Assembly (NCBI GenBank): GCA_947623585.1
Contig: CANQHA010000019.1
Span: forward strand, 1 to 32,566
Direction: 5' to 3'
DNA from: an uncultured Clostridia bacterium
GTDB lineage: Bacteria; Bacillota; Clostridia; Oscillospirales; Ruminococcaceae
DNA: 32,566 bases
The position numbers were made by a program, and so were the translations under genes. The number at the start of each line of letters is the position of its first letter. Position 1 is the first letter of the stretch. Below are positions 1 to 6,492 of the stretch, piece after piece. The notes beneath the pieces are model-generated. The model searched no databases. It saw only the letters and a program-made list of their open reading frames with translations, and was not told the DNA's origin.

Positions 1-275
1 CGACTCTTGCCCATTTTTGTGTGCAAGAGCCGAGACGGTTTGTATGGTTGTTTTTCTTTGACTGTAAGCGTGGGAATTGGTTGTGAGTCTTTAAGTGTGG
101 GGGACACCCTCTCTTGACTCACCCCTTGAAACGCTGCCGGTAGCCGCGCCTTCGCAAAAAGTCTTTTGCCGCAAAGGTATACAGAGGGAAACGGCGCGGC
201 GTTGCGCCATCGGCGCACATTCCAAGCCCCTGACTTACGGCATTTTTTACTTTCTGCGGAGCTTGAACAGTCGCT
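1..275. other. Gene-free stretch with degenerate repeat remnants
   Basis: No convincing gene is seen here; the short open frames have no ribosome site and run into the repeat at 276. A 7-bp hairpin (CTCTTGC/GCAAGAG, 4-29) lies at the left edge. At 171-185 a GCAAAGGTAT-like string resembles the left end of the R1 repeat. 249-275 (ACTTTCTGCGG...TTGAACAGTCGC) matches the sequence immediately left of the R1 copies at 22434 and 27454, so the repeat unit is probably longer than its hairpin core. Confidence 0.5.
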
Positions 276-500
276 TAAAAGGTATCCATATTTTCCTCTG
301 CCGGAAAATATGGATACTATCATCTATCACCCCACCCCCATCTTACTGCCTACGAAAGGAAAGTTTGAGAGCCCCCGCCCCTCGAGGGGCGGGGGGCGGT
401 ACAAAAGTGTAACTTTCTGCTGTACTTTCGGCGGGGGTGGGGTGACTTAAAATAGCATGAAATCACTCCCTCGCAAGAGGCAGCGATTGAATACCTTTTA
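276..500 (+). repeat. R1 structured repeat, copy A
   Basis: This 225-bp element begins TAAAAGGTAT and ends ATACCTTTTA, a perfect 10-bp terminal inverted repeat. Inside it are a left hairpin (TATCCATATTTTCC pairing with GGAAAATATGGATA), a long closing stem (TCACCCCACCCCC with GGGGGTGGGGTGA), a central GC hairpin (GCCCCCGCCCCTC/GAGGGGCGGGGG) and a right hairpin (AATCACTCCCTC/GAGGCAGCGATT, imperfect). If the terminal TA dinucleotides are target duplications, it would fit a MITE mobilised by an IS630/mariner-type transposase; that is inference. The same unit occurs at 18959, 22434 and 27454. Confidence 0.85.
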
Positions 501-571
501 ACAGGTCGGTTCGTCGCCCACAGAAAGTATGTATAATGCGGCAAGCCGGCAGCGATTGAACACCTTTTCTC
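501..571. repeat. R1 outer flank and partial right-end remnant
   Basis: 501-531 contains CAGAAAGTATG, the inverse of the ATACTTTCTG string that lies left of copies A and D, so the terminal inverted repeat of R1 extends beyond the core. At 548-568 AGCGATTGAACACCTTTT repeats the right end of copy A (AGCGATTGAATACCTTTT) with one change. This suggests nested or tandem decay of the repeat. 572-660 shows nothing recognisable. Confidence 0.5.
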
Positions 572-666
572 CTGCTATGTCGCTGAACCCTCCATGCGCA
601 CAAAGCCCCGCAGGGGTGCTGCGCCACAGAAGCGGGTTTTGTCCAAGAGAACAAGCCCCTCCCAAG

Positions 667-695
667 TTGACATCCCTCGCTCATTATGCTAAAAT
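667..695 (+). promoter_or_regulatory. Promoter of queH
   Basis: TTGACA (667-672), a 17-bp spacer and TAAAAT (690-695) form a near-consensus sigma-A promoter. Transcription would start near 702, about 26 nt before the queH start codon. Confidence 0.8.
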
Positions 696-727
696 ATGTT
701 AAAACGACCGCTGAAAGGAACCTTGGC

Positions 728-1267
728 ATGAAAAAAACGCTTCTGCACATCTGCTGCGCGCCCTGCTCGATAACCTGCATAGACACTCTGCGCTCCGAAG
801 ATATCGAGCCGGTCGGGTACTGGTTCAACCCGAATATCCACCCGGTGACGGAATACCGCGCCCGCCGCGACTGCCTCATAAAATACGCCGAGGATATCGG
901 CATGGAGCTTCGCGTCAACGATTTTTACGGGCTTAGAGATTTCGTCAGAGCGATATACCCCGCCCTCGACGAGCGCTGCGGCGTATGCTATCGCATGAGG
1001 GCCGAGGAGACCGCTAAATTTGCCGCCGAGAACGGATTCGACAGCTTTTGCACAACGCTTCTCGTCAGCCCCTATCAGAACCACGAGCTGCTCAGAAAAA
1101 CCGCCGAGGAAGCCGCGAAAAAATACGGCGTAGAGTTTTTATACCGCGATTTCAGACCTCGCTTCCGCGAGGGGCAGGCAAAGGCGCGAGAGTTGGGGCT
1201 TTATATGCAGAAATACTGCGGCTGCGTTTTTTCGGAGGAAGAAAGATACATCAAAAAGAAAAAGTGA
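728..1267 (+). CDS. queH: Epoxyqueuosine reductase QueH
   Basis: The 179-residue product matches the QueH (former DUF208) family, which reduces epoxyqueuosine to queuosine in the wobble position of tRNAs with GUN anticodons, in the cytoplasm. QueH is the cobalamin-independent alternative to QueG. Visible hallmarks are the N-terminal HICCAPC motif (C9, C10, C13), an ERCGVCY motif (C84, C87) and a C-terminal YCGC (C164, C166); the paired cysteines are those expected to hold an iron-sulfur cluster and a redox disulfide. The start at 728 is preferred over an upstream in-frame ATG at 686 because AAAGGA lies about 8 nt before it and the upstream ATG overlaps the -10 region. It is followed after 16 nt by an iron-sulfur aldo/keto reductase, probably co-transcribed. 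Family assignment is firm. Confidence 0.93.
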   Translation: MKKTLLHICCAPCSITCIDTLRSEDIEPVGYWFNPNIHPVTEYRARRDCLIKYAEDIGMELRVNDFYGLRDFVRAIYPALDERCGVCYRMRAEETAKFAAENGFDSFCTTLLVSPYQNHELLRKTAEEAAKKYGVEFLYRDFRPRFREGQAKARELGLYMQKYCGCVFSEEERYIKKKK

Positions 1268-1283
1268 CATGGGAGGTACAGAT

Positions 1284-2399
1284 ATGTCGGCTTATTTCGG
1301 AGAAGATATAAAAAAGCTCGGCTTCGGGCTGATGAGGCTGCCCAAACGCGGTCTCGGCTGCGACATCGAGCAGTTCAAAAAAATGACGGATATGTTTTTG
1401 GAAGCCGGTTTCACCTATTTTGACACCGCTTATGTCTATCTCGGCTCGGAGGCGGCTGCAAAAAAGGCGCTCGTTGACCGCCACCCGAGGGATTCTTATA
1501 CCCTCTGCTCAAAGCTGAACGCTTTTATGGCGCCGACCGAAAAAGCCGCCAAGGAGCAGTTTTATACGAGCCTCAAGCGCACCGGCGCAGAATACTTCGA
1601 CTTTTACCTTCTTCACGCTATCATGGAGACCAACTATTCGCGATACGATAAATTCGGGATATGGGATTTTGTCGCCGAGCAGAAGAAAAAGGGTCTTGTG
1701 AAGCACTACGGCTTCTCGTTCCACGCGGGGCCCGAGCTTCTCGATACGCTTTTAACTCAGCACCCCGAGATCGATTTCATTCAGCTCCAGCTCAACTATG
1801 CCGATTGGGAGAACCGCTTCATAACCTCGCGGCAGAATTATGAGGTCGCAAGAAAGCACAAAAAGCCTATCGTCGTCATGGAGCCGGTAAAGGGCGGAAC
1901 GCTCGCCAACCCTCCCAAAGAGGTCAAAAAGCTGTTCGAGGGCTATGCTCCCGAGGCTTCCTATGCTTCATGGGCGATACGCTTCGCCGCCTCGCTCGAG
2001 GGCATAATCACGGTTTTGTCGGGAATGTCAAACATCGCTCAGATGCAGGACAACATCTCATACATGAAAGACTTCAAGCCGCTCAACGACGACGAGCAGA
2101 AGCTGATACGTCAGGCGCAGGTCATTCTCGGAAAATCCGCGGCGATACCCTGCACCGCCTGCCATTACTGCACCGCCGGCTGCCCGAAAAAGATATCTAT
2201 CCCCGAGATATTCTCGGCGATGAACAAGAGAATATCAAACGGCAGGCTTGAGGACGCCTCGGCGGACTACCTTGAAGCCGTCAAAAACGGCTCCCGCGCT
2301 TGCGACTGCGTTCAGTGCAGACAGTGCGAAAAAGCCTGTCCTCAGCACATTCGCATCGCAGATACCCTCAAAAGCTGCTCGGAAATTTTTGACAAATAA
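1284..2399 (+). CDS. Aldo/keto reductase with C-terminal dicluster ferredoxin domain
   Basis: The 371-residue protein has an N-terminal (beta/alpha)8 aldo/keto reductase domain with the catalytic tetrad visible as D47, Y52, K77 and H111 (FDTAYVY, SKLNA, LLHAI). The C-terminal third carries two ferredoxin-like cysteine clusters, CTACHYCTAGCP (from C290) and CVQCRQCEKACP (from C342), each suited to a 4Fe-4S cluster. This architecture is common in anaerobic Clostridia; the electron partner and substrate cannot be read from sequence. An in-frame ATG at 1269 exists, but GGGAGG at 1269-1274 is correctly spaced for the ATG at 1284, so the later start is chosen. It sits directly behind queH and probably shares its promoter. 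No clear terminator follows. Confidence 0.9.
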   Translation: MSAYFGEDIKKLGFGLMRLPKRGLGCDIEQFKKMTDMFLEAGFTYFDTAYVYLGSEAAAKKALVDRHPRDSYTLCSKLNAFMAPTEKAAKEQFYTSLKRTGAEYFDFYLLHAIMETNYSRYDKFGIWDFVAEQKKKGLVKHYGFSFHAGPELLDTLLTQHPEIDFIQLQLNYADWENRFITSRQNYEVARKHKKPIVVMEPVKGGTLANPPKEVKKLFEGYAPEASYASWAIRFAASLEGIITVLSGMSNIAQMQDNISYMKDFKPLNDDEQKLIRQAQVILGKSAAIPCTACHYCTAGCPKKISIPEIFSAMNKRISNGRLEDASADYLEAVKNGSRACDCVQCRQCEKACPQHIRIADTLKSCSEIFDK

Positions 2400-2458
2400 T
2401 TCTCCCTCTCGGCGCCTCTTTGCTTGCTGAAAAACCCATAAAAATTTCGGCAAAGGGG

Positions 2459-2486
2459 TTGACAAATTTTGTTTATTGTGTATAAT
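2459..2486 (+). promoter_or_regulatory. Promoter of the REC/HD-GYP gene
   Basis: TTGACA (2459-2464) and a perfect TATAAT (2481-2486) are separated by 16 bp. The start site would be near 2493, leaving a leader of about 50 nt. Confidence 0.8.
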
Positions 2487-2541
2487 AGTATCTGAGAGAG
2501 TGGCGCAAACTATTTCACGCCATCATTGAGAGGTGAGCCGA

Positions 2542-3576
2542 ATGGGTGTTATTTATGATGCAGACAGCATTAAAGCCGATCTTTTGAATCACAGCCTGAA
2601 GATTCTTATTGTTGACGACGACAGGATAAGTCTTGAAGTTATCGAGTCGATACTTGAGGACGAGTTTGAGATCCTGACGGCTTCTTCGGGCGAGGAAACG
2701 CTCGAAATTCTTGAAAAAGAAAGGCCGCAGCTTATCGTTTTGGACCTTCATATGCCCGGGCTCGACGGAAAAGCCACACTTGAAAAGATCCGTCAGAACA
2801 GCGAGCTGAAAAAGATACCGGTGGTCTTTATGACCTCCGATTCGAGCGCCGAGACCAAAAAGGAGTGCATCGAGCTCGGAGCGGACGATTTTATTCTCAA
2901 ACCGTTCGTGCCCGAGGTCGTAAGAAGCCGCGTAAGGCACGCCATCGAGCTTGCGAGCCTCAAATCCGCCCTTGAGCGCGAGATGGAGGAAAAAACCAAG
3001 CAGCTCGAGCAGATGTCTCTTAAAACGGTCATGATAATGTCGTCGATAATCGACGCGAGGGATACATACACCTCCGGCCACTCCGAGCGCGTCGCTGTCA
3101 CCGCGCTTGAGATCGCCAAAAAGCTCGGCTGGAGCGAAGACGACGCCCAGAACCTCTATCTTGTGGCGCTGCTCCACGATATCGGAAAGATCGCGATACC
3201 CGACGCCATTCTCAACAAGCCCACCCGCCTCACCGACGACGAGTACAACATCATAAAAAGCCACACCGTCATCGGCGACTCTATCTTAAAGGAGCTTTAT
3301 ATGCTCAAAAAGGTTGAGGAGGGCGCGCTTTACCACCATGAAAGATATGACGGAAAGGGTTATCCTTGCGGCAAAAAAGGCGACGATATCCCGCTTTATG
3401 CGAGAATAATCTGCATAGCGGACGCTTATGACGCGATGTCCTCCGACCGCGTATACCGCCCGAGGCTTTCAAAGGAGAAGATAATCTCCGAGTTTGAGCG
3501 CTGCCGCGGCACTCAGTTTGACCCGCAGCTCAGCGATCTGTTCGTCGATATGCTCAAGCACGGCTTCGAGTGCTGA
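2542..3576 (+). CDS. Response regulator with HD-GYP c-di-GMP phosphodiesterase output
   Basis: The 344-residue protein has a receiver domain (about 18-135) with acidic pocket D25-D27, phospho-acceptor D68 in LIVLDLHMPG and conserved K120. A short coiled linker (about 140-162) joins it to an HD-GYP domain with the metal-binding LHDIGK motif (H212, D213), HHERYDG (H265, H266) and GKGYP (residues 271-275). HD-GYP domains of this type hydrolyse cyclic di-GMP, so phosphorylation of the receiver probably controls c-di-GMP turnover. No histidine kinase is adjacent. The ATG at 2542 is chosen because GAGAGGTGAG lies just upstream; an earlier GTG at 2533 overlaps that site. It has its own promoter and terminator, so it is monocistronic. 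Confidence 0.92.
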   Translation: MGVIYDADSIKADLLNHSLKILIVDDDRISLEVIESILEDEFEILTASSGEETLEILEKERPQLIVLDLHMPGLDGKATLEKIRQNSELKKIPVVFMTSDSSAETKKECIELGADDFILKPFVPEVVRSRVRHAIELASLKSALEREMEEKTKQLEQMSLKTVMIMSSIIDARDTYTSGHSERVAVTALEIAKKLGWSEDDAQNLYLVALLHDIGKIAIPDAILNKPTRLTDDEYNIIKSHTVIGDSILKELYMLKKVEEGALYHHERYDGKGYPCGKKGDDIPLYARIICIADAYDAMSSDRVYRPRLSKEKIISEFERCRGTQFDPQLSDLFVDMLKHGFEC

Positions 3577-3592
3577 AAAAGCAATAAAAATT

Positions 3593-3624
3593 AACGGCGC
3601 GGATGTTCCGTGCCGTTTTTGTTT
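3593..3624 (+). terminator. Terminator after the HD-GYP gene
   Basis: AACGGCGCGGA and TCCGTGCCGTT form an 11-bp stem with one G-T pair and a 3-nt loop, followed by TTTTGTTTT. It separates the gene from the convergent DUF3267 gene. Confidence 0.8.
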
Positions 3625-3650
3625 TGCTTTAAAATGTGCGGGTCAAAGGG

Positions 3651-4256
3651 TCATTCCGGCTTGACCCAAAAGCTGTTCATTCCGTGAAGATAGGTCTTTG
3701 CGCCTTTAGGCATCTGAACGAGGGCGTTGAGCGCGTTCATATAATCGCCCCCGCCCATGCTCATGCCGATCGCTCCCCAAAAGCCCAAATACCAAAGGTT
3801 CGGAAAAATTATCCAGATAACATAAGGTATCAGCCCGAAAACAATGTTCGGGAGCAGGCTCATGAGCACAAACCGGCTCTTTGAAAACAGTTCGGGCCCG
3901 ACGACAAAGCAAAGTCCTTTGCTGAGATTGGTGTACATATAAACGTCGCCCTTGAAGCATAAGCCGTGAAGAAATTCGTGCGGAAGTATCACCACAAGCG
4001 TCAAGAGACAGATCGCAAGCCAGAAAGCAAAAAACATCAAAAAGCCGTGGCTGTCTATAAAACCGCCGATATATTCTCCGCTCACAACCCTAACGGGAAT
4101 TATAAGAACGATCGCAATAACCAGCGCTATGGCGTTTATTATAAGGGGCAGCTTTTTGGCGCTCGGCTCTTTGAAAGGAACATAGTTCGGCTCGTGCTCG
4201 CGCGTCGGAAGCGCTTCGTAGTCGCCGTCGAACTTGCCCATGTAGTGAAATTTCAT
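3651..4256 (-). CDS. DUF3267 membrane protein, putative zinc metalloprotease
   Basis: The 201-residue protein has several hydrophobic segments (about 37-55, 71-92 and two or three between 118 and 175) and the zinc-protease signature HEFLHG (H93, E94, H97) at the end of the second segment. This combination is the hallmark of the DUF3267 family of predicted membrane zincins; no substrate is known. The start at 4256 has AAAGGAGACGG at a good distance. A near-perfect promoter (4284-4312) serves this gene alone and stands back to back with the promoter of the small peptide locus at 4319. It ends convergently with the HD-GYP gene. Function beyond the family is unknown. Confidence 0.82.
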   Translation of the reverse strand: MKFHYMGKFDGDYEALPTREHEPNYVPFKEPSAKKLPLIINAIALVIAIVLIIPVRVVSGEYIGGFIDSHGFLMFFAFWLAICLLTLVVILPHEFLHGLCFKGDVYMYTNLSKGLCFVVGPELFSKSRFVLMSLLPNIVFGLIPYVIWIIFPNLWYLGFWGAIGMSMGGGDYMNALNALVQMPKGAKTYLHGMNSFWVKPE

Positions 4257-4283
4257 TTTCCGTCTCCTTTATGTTTTTTAACT

Positions 4284-4312
4284 ATTATACCGCTCCCGCC
4301 GCCCGCTGTCAA
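4284..4312 (-). promoter_or_regulatory. Promoter of the DUF3267 gene
   Basis: Read on the minus strand, TTGACA (4312-4307), a 17-bp spacer and TATAAT (4289-4284) are a perfect consensus promoter. Its -35 box is the left arm of the palindrome at 4307-4324. Confidence 0.85.
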
Positions 4313-4324
4313 CATTTGTTGACA
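4307..4324. promoter_or_regulatory. Palindrome joining two divergent -35 boxes
   Basis: TGTCAACA and TGTTGACA form an inverted repeat with a 2-nt centre. The left arm contains the -35 of the DUF3267 gene and the right arm the -35 of the toxin mRNA promoter, so RNA polymerase or a repressor on one side must affect the other. It may simply be two -35 boxes back to back, or an operator. Confidence 0.6.
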
Positions 4325-4347
4325 ATTTTTGAGAGATGTGGTATTAT
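4319..4347 (+). promoter_or_regulatory. Promoter of the peptide mRNA (RNA I)
   Basis: TTGACA (4319-4324), a 17-bp spacer and TATTAT (4342-4347) predict a start near 4354, about 130 nt ahead of the peptide start codon. Confidence 0.85.
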
Positions 4348-4482
4348 GAGGAAGCAGAGAGCCGTGGGCGTCAAGATAAGCGCAAAATCTTTCTCATCGC
4401 CACTTCGCGCCCATGCCGAATCGGGCGCTCGTGCTCTGAGAGATTTTGTCGCGTATCTGCCCCCGAAAGGGGGTGGTAGCGA

Positions 4483-4554
4483 ATGGAAGAATTGATACTT
4501 ATCGTTATTTTAGCGTTTATCGTTCTTGAAATATTCAAAACCATAAAAAAGTAA
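4483..4554 (+). CDS. 23-residue hydrophobic peptide, candidate type I toxin
   Basis: The tiny open frame starts MEELILIVILAF and ends KTIKK. It consists of two acidic residues, a hydrophobic helix of about 17 residues and a lysine-rich tail, like the membrane peptides of type I toxin-antitoxin systems such as Fst. It is too short for ordinary gene finders. GGGGG at 4469-4473 lies 9 nt before the ATG and is locked in a GAAA tetraloop hairpin. The stop codon lies inside the left arm of the terminator stem (4547-4558), as expected if antisense pairing begins at the gene's end. It is flanked by its own promoter and a convergent antisense promoter. Homology to a named toxin family was not recognised; the call rests on layout and peptide character. 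Confidence 0.68.
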   Translation: MEELILIVILAFIVLEIFKTIKK

Positions 4555-4630
4555 CCGCCGGCGCTGACCAAAGCTAAGCGGTTACTTTTCGTAATTGATT
4601 TAGACCGGTAGAGCCGTGCGGCTCTCTGCG
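4545..4630 (-). ncRNA. Predicted RNA II, antisense antitoxin RNA
   Basis: From the minus-strand promoter at 4636-4664 a short RNA of about 86 nt would run into the 3' end of the peptide gene and stop at the shared terminator. Its 5' part forms a hairpin (GAGCC/GGCTC with a 4-nt loop) and includes the complement of AGAGCCGTG found at the RNA I 5' end. Its 3' part is fully antisense to the last codons and terminator of RNA I. No open frame with a ribosome site is seen in it. Confidence 0.62.
4547..4589. terminator. Bidirectional terminator shared by RNA I and RNA II
   Basis: AAAAGTAACCGC (4547-4558) and GCGGTTACTTTT (4578-4589) are perfect 12-bp inverted repeats around a 19-nt loop. A T run follows the stem on both strands (TTTT on plus, TTTTTT on minus), so both convergent transcripts end here and overlap by about 45 nt. 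Confidence 0.82.
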
Positions 4631-4635
4631 TTATT

Positions 4636-4664
4636 ATTATATCACCTGTTTTCCGCCTTGTCAA
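4636..4664 (-). promoter_or_regulatory. Promoter of the antisense RNA (RNA II)
   Basis: On the minus strand TTGACA (4664-4659), 17 bp and TATAAT (4641-4636) form a perfect consensus promoter in a gene-free position. No gene start follows before the terminator at 4547-4589, which is the main reason to predict a small RNA. Confidence 0.85.
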
Positions 4665-4709
4665 GTCTCGGCGGGATTTTTAATGCGATTTTGCGGCGGG
4701 CTGCGGCTG

Positions 4710-5090
4710 TCAGCTCGGATACGCCTGCTCGACGCTTCCGCCGTCAAGATAGACGACGTCGCCCGGCTTGAATTTTTCTTTGAGCTGCCTCTTCTCGCCG
4801 ATGGGCACTGCGCTTTCGCCGCCGTTTTTGTCGGTGAGTATCACGTCATATCCGTCCTCGGTCTTTTCAACCGATTTAACGGTATAGCCGAACTCCTCGA
4901 GCTGCTTATTTATCTTCGCGTCCTTTGCCGAGCCGACCCCCACGCCGAGGCACATTCCTATGCTTATGCCGAGGCACATTCCGATGGCGACATTATCAAA
5001 CGCAGCTCCATATGCAAGCATTCCGAAAACGATGCCGAGCATCATGCCGGTCGACATATACAAAATGGTGTATTTATTCGTCTTTTTCAT
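4710..5090 (-). CDS. Small glycine-rich membrane protein, function unknown
   Basis: The 126-residue product has two hydrophobic segments (about 8-28 and 33-54) rich in glycine and methionine with GxxxG spacing, followed by a soluble tail (60-126) with a KPGDVVYLDGG stretch that could be a small beta barrel. No family was recognised. It is the third gene of a minus-strand operon; its ATG overlaps the stop codon of the ribbon-helix-helix gene (ATGA), and AGAGGG lies about 9 nt upstream. Its position suggests a role with the SPFH membrane protein, which is inference. Confidence 0.75.
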   Translation of the reverse strand: MKKTNKYTILYMSTGMMLGIVFGMLAYGAAFDNVAIGMCLGISIGMCLGVGVGSAKDAKINKQLEEFGYTVKSVEKTEDGYDVILTDKNGGESAVPIGEKRQLKEKFKPGDVVYLDGGSVEQAYPS

Positions 5091-5254
5091 AGGTTTTTTC
5101 CCTCTTTGAAATTTTTATTCCGCTTCTTGACAGCCTCGGTGAGAATATACTCCACAAGCCCGTTCATCGACCGCAGTTCCTCGGCGCTCCAGCGCATAAG
5201 CTCGTCGTACAGCTTAGGATTTACCCTGAGCCGCAGGTCCTTTTTGGAGGTCAT
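5087..5254 (-). CDS. Arc/CopG-like ribbon-helix-helix DNA-binding protein
   Basis: This 55-residue gene, which falls below common length cut-offs, starts MTSKKDLRLRVNPKLYDELM. It has the beta strand (DLRLRVN) and two helices (PKLYDELMRWSAEEL, SMNGLVEYILTEAVKK) of an Arc-type ribbon-helix-helix repressor. Such proteins bind DNA as dimers on short repeated half-sites. It begins 1 nt after the SPFH stop codon and overlaps the next gene by 4 nt, so translation is probably coupled; no strong ribosome site of its own is visible. The three 11-bp repeats in the operon promoter (6341-6373) are the natural candidate target, which would make it an autorepressor. Confidence 0.82.
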   Translation of the reverse strand: MTSKKDLRLRVNPKLYDELMRWSAEELRSMNGLVEYILTEAVKKRNKNFKEGKNL

Positions 5255-5255
5255 A

Positions 5256-6296
5256 TCAGTAAAGCGTGCCGGAATTTACGACCGGCTGAGCGTCGTGGTT
5301 TCCGCACAAAACGACCAAGAGGTTCGAGACCATCGCGGCTTTTCTCTCGTCGTCAAGCTCGACCATACCGCCGCTCTGAAGCCTTTGAAGCGCCATCTCG
5401 ACCATTCCGACCGCGCCGTCAACTATCATCTTTCTGGCGTCGATTATCGCTCTCGCCTGCTGGCGCTGGAGCATTACCGCGGCGATCTCGGGAGCGTAAG
5501 CGAGATAGGTTATTCTTGCTTCGATGATTTCAAGGCCGGCTTCGTTGACCTTTGACTGAATTTCCTGTCTTATCCTCTCGGCGACAATTTCGCTCGAGCC
5601 GCGAAGCGAACCCTCGTCGGCCATGCCGTCGCCGGTGGTATCGACGTTTTCCGCGACGTCGTAAGGATAAATTCTGACGATGTTTCTGACCGCGGTGTCG
5701 CACTGTAAGCTGAGATATTCCTTGTAGTTATCGACGTTGAAAACAGCCTTTGCGGTGTCAACAACCTTCCACATGACCGCGATTCCTATTTCAACAGGGT
5801 TGCCGAGGCAGTCGTTTATCTTCTGGCGCGAGTTGTTGAGGGTCATGATCTTCAGCGAGATTTTGTTGTTTGTTATCGCCGCCTCGCCCGAAACTGCACC
5901 GTTCGCCCCGAAAATCACGGCGGGAGCAGCCTTGTTGCCGCCGTTCACGTCGCCCGACTGGTTGAGCTTCGTCTTCGCGGCGGGGTTAAACGAGGTGCAG
6001 AACGGATTGACCCAGTAAAAACCGTCGTTTTTGAGGGTACCGTAGTATTTTCCGAAGAGGGTCAGAACGAGCGCTTCCTGCGGCTTCATAACGTGAAGTC
6101 CCGCAAGCGGTATCCAGCCTAAAACCATTCCCAGCACGCCGACCACGAGCATGACCCCGCCGAGAGCAACCGCTTTTTCCGAATCAATCAGAACAAGCCC
6201 TAAGACGAACAGCGCGACGAATACTATGAGCGCCAGAACGGTGGTGAACAGGACTTTAAAGCCGTTGCGCTTGACCGATAAAACTTTTTCTTGCAT
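5256..6296 (-). CDS. SPFH/Band 7 (stomatin-prohibitin-like) membrane protein
   Basis: The 346-residue protein has two N-terminal membrane segments (about 14-37 and 42-66), then an SPFH domain (about 70-270) starting [21 protein letters not shown], and a helical C-terminal part ([26 protein letters not shown]) typical of oligomerising prohibitin-fold proteins that organise membrane microdomains. An open frame extends upstream to 6428, but the start at 6296 is chosen because GTGAGGTAAC lies before it and the extension crosses the promoter and operator. It is first in an operon with a ribbon-helix-helix regulator and a small membrane protein. The physiological role is not known for this family. 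Confidence 0.88.
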   Translation of the reverse strand: MQEKVLSVKRNGFKVLFTTVLALIVFVALFVLGLVLIDSEKAVALGGVMLVVGVLGMVLGWIPLAGLHVMKPQEALVLTLFGKYYGTLKNDGFYWVNPFCTSFNPAAKTKLNQSGDVNGGNKAAPAVIFGANGAVSGEAAITNNKISLKIMTLNNSRQKINDCLGNPVEIGIAVMWKVVDTAKAVFNVDNYKEYLSLQCDTAVRNIVRIYPYDVAENVDTTGDGMADEGSLRGSSEIVAERIRQEIQSKVNEAGLEIIEARITYLAYAPEIAAVMLQRQQARAIIDARKMIVDGAVGMVEMALQRLQSGGMVELDDERKAAMVSNLLVVLCGNHDAQPVVNSGTLY

Positions 6297-6340
6297 TTTT
6301 GTTACCTCACTTTTTGTCAAAATAATTCTGCTTTTCTGCA

Positions 6341-6373
6341 AAGGTGGTACCACCTTGGTACCACTATGGTAAC
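6341..6373. promoter_or_regulatory. Three 11-bp operator repeats in the SPFH promoter
   Basis: On the minus strand TACCA occurs three times exactly 11 bp apart (GTTACCATAGT, GGTACCAAGGT, GGTACCACCTT). Two of the units are also palindromic (GGTACC; AGGTGGTACCACCT). The first unit overlaps the -10 box. One-turn spacing suits side-by-side binding of ribbon-helix-helix dimers, and the operon encodes one. Confidence 0.75.
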
Positions 6374-6394
6374 ACACCTCCGAAATTTTGTCAA
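6366..6394 (-). promoter_or_regulatory. Promoter of the SPFH operon
   Basis: TTGACA (6394-6389), 17 bp and TACCAT (6371-6366) on the minus strand. The weak -10 coincides with the first operator repeat, consistent with repression by occlusion. Confidence 0.65.
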
Positions 6395-6422
6395 GAGGTT
6401 TCGCGAAATATTTTTTTAAGGG

Positions 6423-6451
6423 TTGCAAAAAGTCAGCTGGTGTGGTAAAAT
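6423..6451 (+). promoter_or_regulatory. Promoter of argS
   Basis: TTGCAA (6423-6428), 17 bp and TAAAAT (6446-6451). The leader to the start codon is only about 35 nt, so there is no room for a T-box. Confidence 0.7.
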
Positions 6452-6492
6452 AAACGTCAAATCCCGCTTATTTTATTATAAAGGAAGATTCT

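Larger units (their letters stand above)
4354..4590 (+). ncRNA. Predicted RNA I, structured toxin mRNA
   Basis: The predicted transcript is about 237 nt, from the start site after the 4342 -10 box to the bidirectional terminator. Its leader folds: GCGCCC/GGGCGC forms one hairpin (about 4408-4429), and CCCCC-GAAA-GGGGG (4460-4473) buries the Shine-Dalgarno run of the peptide gene. The 5' end carries AGAGCCGTG (4358-4366), which recurs at 4610-4618 inside the antisense RNA template, so the two RNAs are complementary there. Boundaries are predicted, not measured. Confidence 0.65.

Noticed and set aside
95-450. Open frames of 94-105 codons over the first R1 repeat
   Set aside because: They have no ribosome sites, cross the hairpins of a repeat found in other intergenic regions and have low-complexity products.
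4271-4495. A 74-codon frame overlapping the toxin mRNA leader
   Set aside because: Its start lies upstream of the predicted transcription start, it has no ribosome site, and it spans two promoters and the ribosome-site hairpin of the 23-residue peptide.
4683-5555. A 290-codon plus-strand frame
   Set aside because: It is antisense to the small membrane protein, RHH and SPFH genes, which have ribosome sites and recognisable domains; the frame is a GC-rich shadow.
5256-6428. Longer SPFH protein starting at 6428
   Set aside because: The added 44 residues span the operator repeats and promoter; the start at 6296 has a ribosome site and begins right before the first membrane segment.
6452-6492. 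T-box riboswitch ahead of argS
   Set aside because: The leader is only about 35 nt with no stem I or specifier region.
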